From Betaproteobacteria bacterium (GTDB lineage: Bacteria; Pseudomonadota; Gammaproteobacteria; Burkholderiales; Usitatibacteraceae): a stretch of 8,454 bases of DNA. This document shows positions 6,242 to 8,454 of the stretch, piece by piece (within the stretch, counting starts at the first letter, position 1; each line of letters begins with the position of its first letter). The notes under the pieces were generated by a model, which saw only the letters and a list, made by a program, of their open reading frames with translations, was not told where the DNA came from and made no database searches. The stretch is from assembly GCA_003105245.1 (NCBI GenBank), contig PQAI01000150.1, positions 13,553-22,006 on the forward strand. The letters are read 5' to 3'. A program made the translations under genes and the position numbers.

Positions 6242-8110
6242 CTACCCGCCGAGGGGCCCGCCGGCGTAGCGGCAGGGGAGGTTCACCTCCCAGTAGTCGG
6301 GCTCGCCGAAGGCCACCCGGACCCGGTCCCCGGGCGCGCAGGGCGGCAGGCCGATGGCCCGGCAGATCAGGGGAATGCCCTCGAGGCGCACCAGCTCGTC
6401 GCGCACGATGGCGGCGTCGGCCCCCTCCAGCCCCTCCTGCGCGATCCAGCGCAGGCACCAGTAGCGCTCGAGTTGGCGCTGGTGCTCGGCGTAGGCCTCG
6501 TAGGCCGTCTCGAACTCGCGCGCCGCGGCCGCCAGTTCGTCGCGCGAGTAGGGGGCGGGCTCGCCGCGCAGCAGCGCCACGAGCTGGCGCTGGTTGGCGA
6601 GGTCGGAGAATCGCCGGAGCGGCGAGCTGGACCAGGCGTAGTGCGACACGCCCAGCCATTCGTGCGCGCCCGGCTCGACCTCCATGCGCGTCTTGATGCC
6701 GCGCTGGTTGCGGTAGATGGCCGGCATGGAGGCCTCGGCCAGCGCGCGTCCCCAGGTCGCGTTCACGTGGATCATGAGCTCGGAGACGAGCACGTCGATG
6801 GGCGTGCCGCGGCGCCGGGGCTCGATCGCCACGCGGCCGCCGTCGACGCGGAAGGTGTAGTCGAGCTTCTCCGTTTTTTGTTTGCCGGCTCGTTCCTCGA
6901 CCACGTCGCCCGCCCCGCGCGCGGCGCGCAGCTTCCTCGCGAGCCGCCAGAGCAGCAGGAGGTCCTCGCCGTGCGAGCCCTCGACCACGCCCGCCGCGAG
7001 CGATTCCTCGTGCAGCCGGGTCTCCAGCTCCGCGATGCGCAGGTTCGTGGCGATGGCCACGCGTTCGAGCCGCGACTCGGTGCCCGCGATCTCCAGCGTG
7101 TCGGGATCCACGTCGAGGTAGAGCGAGGCGGCGGCCACCTCCCGCCCCTCGCCCAGGGTGGCCTCGGCGATGGCAGCCTCGGGCAGCATCGTGATCTTGC
7201 CGCCCGGGAAGTACACCGTGGACAGGCGCTCGCGCGCGATGGCCTCCAGCGCGTGGTCGCGCCCGAAGAAGAGCGCGGGCGCGGCGATGTGCACGCCCAC
7301 GCGAAGGCGCCCGTCGGCCAGGCGCTCCACCGAGAAGGCGTCGTCGATCTCGGTGGTCTCGTGGTCGTCGATGGAGAAGGCGGGCGACGCCGCCTGCGGC
7401 AGGTCCCGCGGCGCCGCGACCGGCGCCACGTCGGGAAAGCCGAGGCCCGACGGGAAGAACTCGAAGGCAAAGCGGCGCAGGAAGTATTCCTCGGGCCCGG
7501 CCAGGGCGCCGATCCTCGCCAGCAGCTTCGGCGGCGCGAGCCCGGCCTGCGTGGCGGCCTGGTCGAGCGCTCGCCACTCGAGCGACATCTTGTCCGGCTT
7601 GAAGAGGAGCGCGTCGAGCCGCGCCGCGAGCTCGGGCGGCACCGTTCCCGAGGCGAGCGAGGCGGTCCAGGCATCCACCTGCTCCTGCTGCCGGCGCTTC
7701 TTCTCCAGGCCGGCGAGCGCCGCCCTGAGGTTCTCCTCGGGGGCGGCCTGGTAGCGGCCCTTTCCCCGGCGGTAGAAGTACATGGGGCTCGCATGCAGGG
7801 CGAGCGCGACGGCCGCGGCCTCCAGCGGCGCCGGGGGGTGGCCGAAGTACTCCTGCGCGAGGTCGGCGAAGCCGAATTCCTGCGCGCCGCAGACTTCCCA
7901 CAGGAACTTCGGGTCGAGCGCCTCGGCGCGCGACTGCGCCTCCTGCATGAAGCCGGAAAGCGCCTGGCCGTCGAAGCGCAGGAGCACGGCGCTCGCCTTC
8001 ACCTTGGAGCGCTTGCCGTGGGCGGCCTCGACCTGGAAGGCCGCGCCCGCCTCCGACAGGATGGTCCCGACGCGGAACGCGCCGTCCTCCTCGAAGAGCA
8101 CCTGCTTCAT
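6242..8110 (-). CDS. RNase II-like 3'-5' exoribonuclease (RNB domain)
   Basis: This 622-aa cytoplasmic enzyme is predicted to degrade RNA processively from the 3' end with Mg2+. A small beta-barrel-like N-terminus (about 1-46, FRVGTILSE, RSKVKASAVLLRF) is followed by a helical region (about 55-220). The RNB catalytic domain then covers about 240-515: SIDDHETTEIDDAFS (246-260) with Asp248, Glu254, Asp256 and Asp257, then VGVHIAAP (271-278), SELMIHVN (443-450), and SSSPLRRFSDLANQRQL (494-510) with the catalytic Arg. A short OB/S1-like tail ends at PDYWEVNLPCRY. The length is close to RNase II (644 aa) and much shorter than typical RNase R. Where E. coli RNase II has Asp207 I read Glu254. The ATG at 8110 has GAGGT 7 nt upstream and overlaps the esterase stop as ATGA, implying translational coupling. 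An ATG at 8152 in frame lies inside the esterase gene and is less likely. Confidence 0.94.
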   Translation of the reverse strand: MKQVLFEEDGAFRVGTILSEAGAAFQVEAAHGKRSKVKASAVLLRFDGQALSGFMQEAQSRAEALDPKFLWEVCGAQEFGFADLAQEYFGHPPAPLEAAAVALALHASPMYFYRRGKGRYQAAPEENLRAALAGLEKKRRQQEQVDAWTASLASGTVPPELAARLDALLFKPDKMSLEWRALDQAATQAGLAPPKLLARIGALAGPEEYFLRRFAFEFFPSGLGFPDVAPVAAPRDLPQAASPAFSIDDHETTEIDDAFSVERLADGRLRVGVHIAAPALFFGRDHALEAIARERLSTVYFPGGKITMLPEAAIAEATLGEGREVAAASLYLDVDPDTLEIAGTESRLERVAIATNLRIAELETRLHEESLAAGVVEGSHGEDLLLLWRLARKLRAARGAGDVVEERAGKQKTEKLDYTFRVDGGRVAIEPRRRGTPIDVLVSELMIHVNATWGRALAEASMPAIYRNQRGIKTRMEVEPGAHEWLGVSHYAWSSSPLRRFSDLANQRQLVALLRGEPAPYSRDELAAAAREFETAYEAYAEHQRQLERYWCLRWIAQEGLEGADAAIVRDELVRLEGIPLICRAIGLPPCAPGDRVRVAFGEPDYWEVNLPCRYAGGPLGG

Positions 8111-8454
8111 GGCCCCGACCTCGCGGGGGCCGGCGCTTCCTCCCGCGCCCACGCCACGATGTCGGGAACGAACTCCGGGAAGCTCGAGAGCGCGTGGTCG
8201 CCGCCCTGCACCACCGACTGGAAGGCGCCCGCGTAGTACGCGACGGCCTCGCGGTAGTCCAGCACCTCGTCGCCGGTCTCGACGATGAGCCAGTAGCGCC
8301 CGGGTTGCGTGATCGCCGGGGGATCCATCGCGGCGAGTTCCGCCACGTGCTCGCGCGTGAGGTCGAAGCGCTCGCCGGTGTAGAGGTTCTCCTGCGGGCC
8401 GACGTAGCGGCCGAAATGGCGCTGCGGGTGCACGGCCGGGTTGAGCGCCACGGC
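8107..8454 (-). CDS. yqiA: YqiA-type esterase (UPF0227-like alpha/beta hydrolase), C-terminal part
   Basis: These 115 residues, running off the right edge, are the C-terminal portion of a small alpha/beta-hydrolase esterase of the YqiA group; E. coli YqiA is about 190 aa and hydrolyses short acyl esters. The match is strong: ALNPAVHP, YVGPQENLYTGERFDL, the acid loop TGDEVLDYREAVAYYAG (catalytic Asp) and GGDHALSSF (catalytic His). The nucleophile Ser lies outside the window. The frame is open to the edge, so the GTG at 8451 is an internal codon, not a start. The last codons overlap the RNase gene: TGA at 8109-8107 lies within ATGA (8110-8107). The physiological substrate is unknown. It is the first visible gene of the leftward operon. 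Confidence 0.93.
   Translation of the reverse strand, partial: AVALNPAVHPQRHFGRYVGPQENLYTGERFDLTREHVAELAAMDPPAITQPGRYWLIVETGDEVLDYREAVAYYAGAFQSVVQGGDHALSSFPEFVPDIVAWAREEAPAPARSGP
8118..8122 (-). promoter_or_regulatory. Ribosome binding site of the RNase II-like gene
   Basis: GAGGT on the - strand, 7 nt before the ATG at 8110 and inside the end of the esterase gene. It supports this start over the in-frame ATG at 8152. Confidence 0.65.

Noticed and set aside
6186..7901. Upstream extension of the TonB-like frame giving an 876-residue protein
   Set aside because: The extension is an out-of-frame reading of the RNase gene. The genuine protein begins with a cytoplasmic tip and membrane helix at ATG 6185.
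6473..8236. 587-codon + strand frame opposite the RNase gene
   Set aside because: A complementary-strand mirror of the RNase gene with no family motif and no ribosome binding site.
1..8454. Mobile elements, CRISPR arrays, tRNA or rRNA genes, phage or defence genes
   Set aside because: No transposase, terminal repeats, spaced repeat array, tRNA-like cloverleaf or nuclease/toxin cluster was seen. The genes are ordinary chromosomal families.

Overview
This window is GC-rich chromosomal DNA (clearly around two-thirds G+C or more by eye; not computed). It looks like a proteobacterium, most likely a betaproteobacterium. The basis is the gene order YqiA-type esterase, RNase II-like exoribonuclease, TonB-like protein, together with a small secreted protein carrying a WWNPxESGWG-type motif. 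The taxon is an inference. Coding density is very high, and I see no mobile element, tRNA, rRNA or CRISPR array.

Layout from left to right. (1) 1-1362, + strand: class I cyclobutane pyrimidine dimer photolyase, lacking only about its first 20 codons at the window edge. (2) 1359-2156, - strand: a secreted protein of unknown function, convergent with the photolyase and sharing a 4-bp stop-codon overlap. (3) 2157-2335: divergent regulatory region. (4) 2336-3244, + strand: LysR-family transcription regulator. (5) 3241-5130, - strand: exported S9 (prolyl oligopeptidase-type) serine peptidase, convergent with the LysR gene and again overlapping it by 4 bp at the stops. (6) 5131-5270: spacer with the peptidase's ribosome binding site. 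(7) 5271-6185, - strand: TonB-like periplasm-spanning protein with a coiled coil in place of a proline-rich linker. (8) 6242-8110, - strand: RNase II-like exoribonuclease. (9) 8107-8454, - strand: C-terminal part of a YqiA-type esterase, overlapping the RNase start by ATGA.

The right half reads leftwards as a probable operon: esterase, exoribonuclease, TonB-like protein, and perhaps by readthrough the S9 peptidase. The left half is two convergent pairs. Each pair ends in a 4-bp overlap in which both stop codons are interleaved. Each also has a perfect 10-11 bp inverted repeat with a 2-nt centre, 18-19 nt inside the end of the + strand gene. That places a hairpin just after the stop of the - strand mRNA and makes this the most structured non-coding signal in the window.

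I do not see a clearly novel multi-gene system. The items most worth a second look are these embedded hairpins, the unknown secreted protein beside a divergent LysR regulator, the Asp-to-Glu change in the RNase active-site motif, and the unusual linker of the TonB-like protein.
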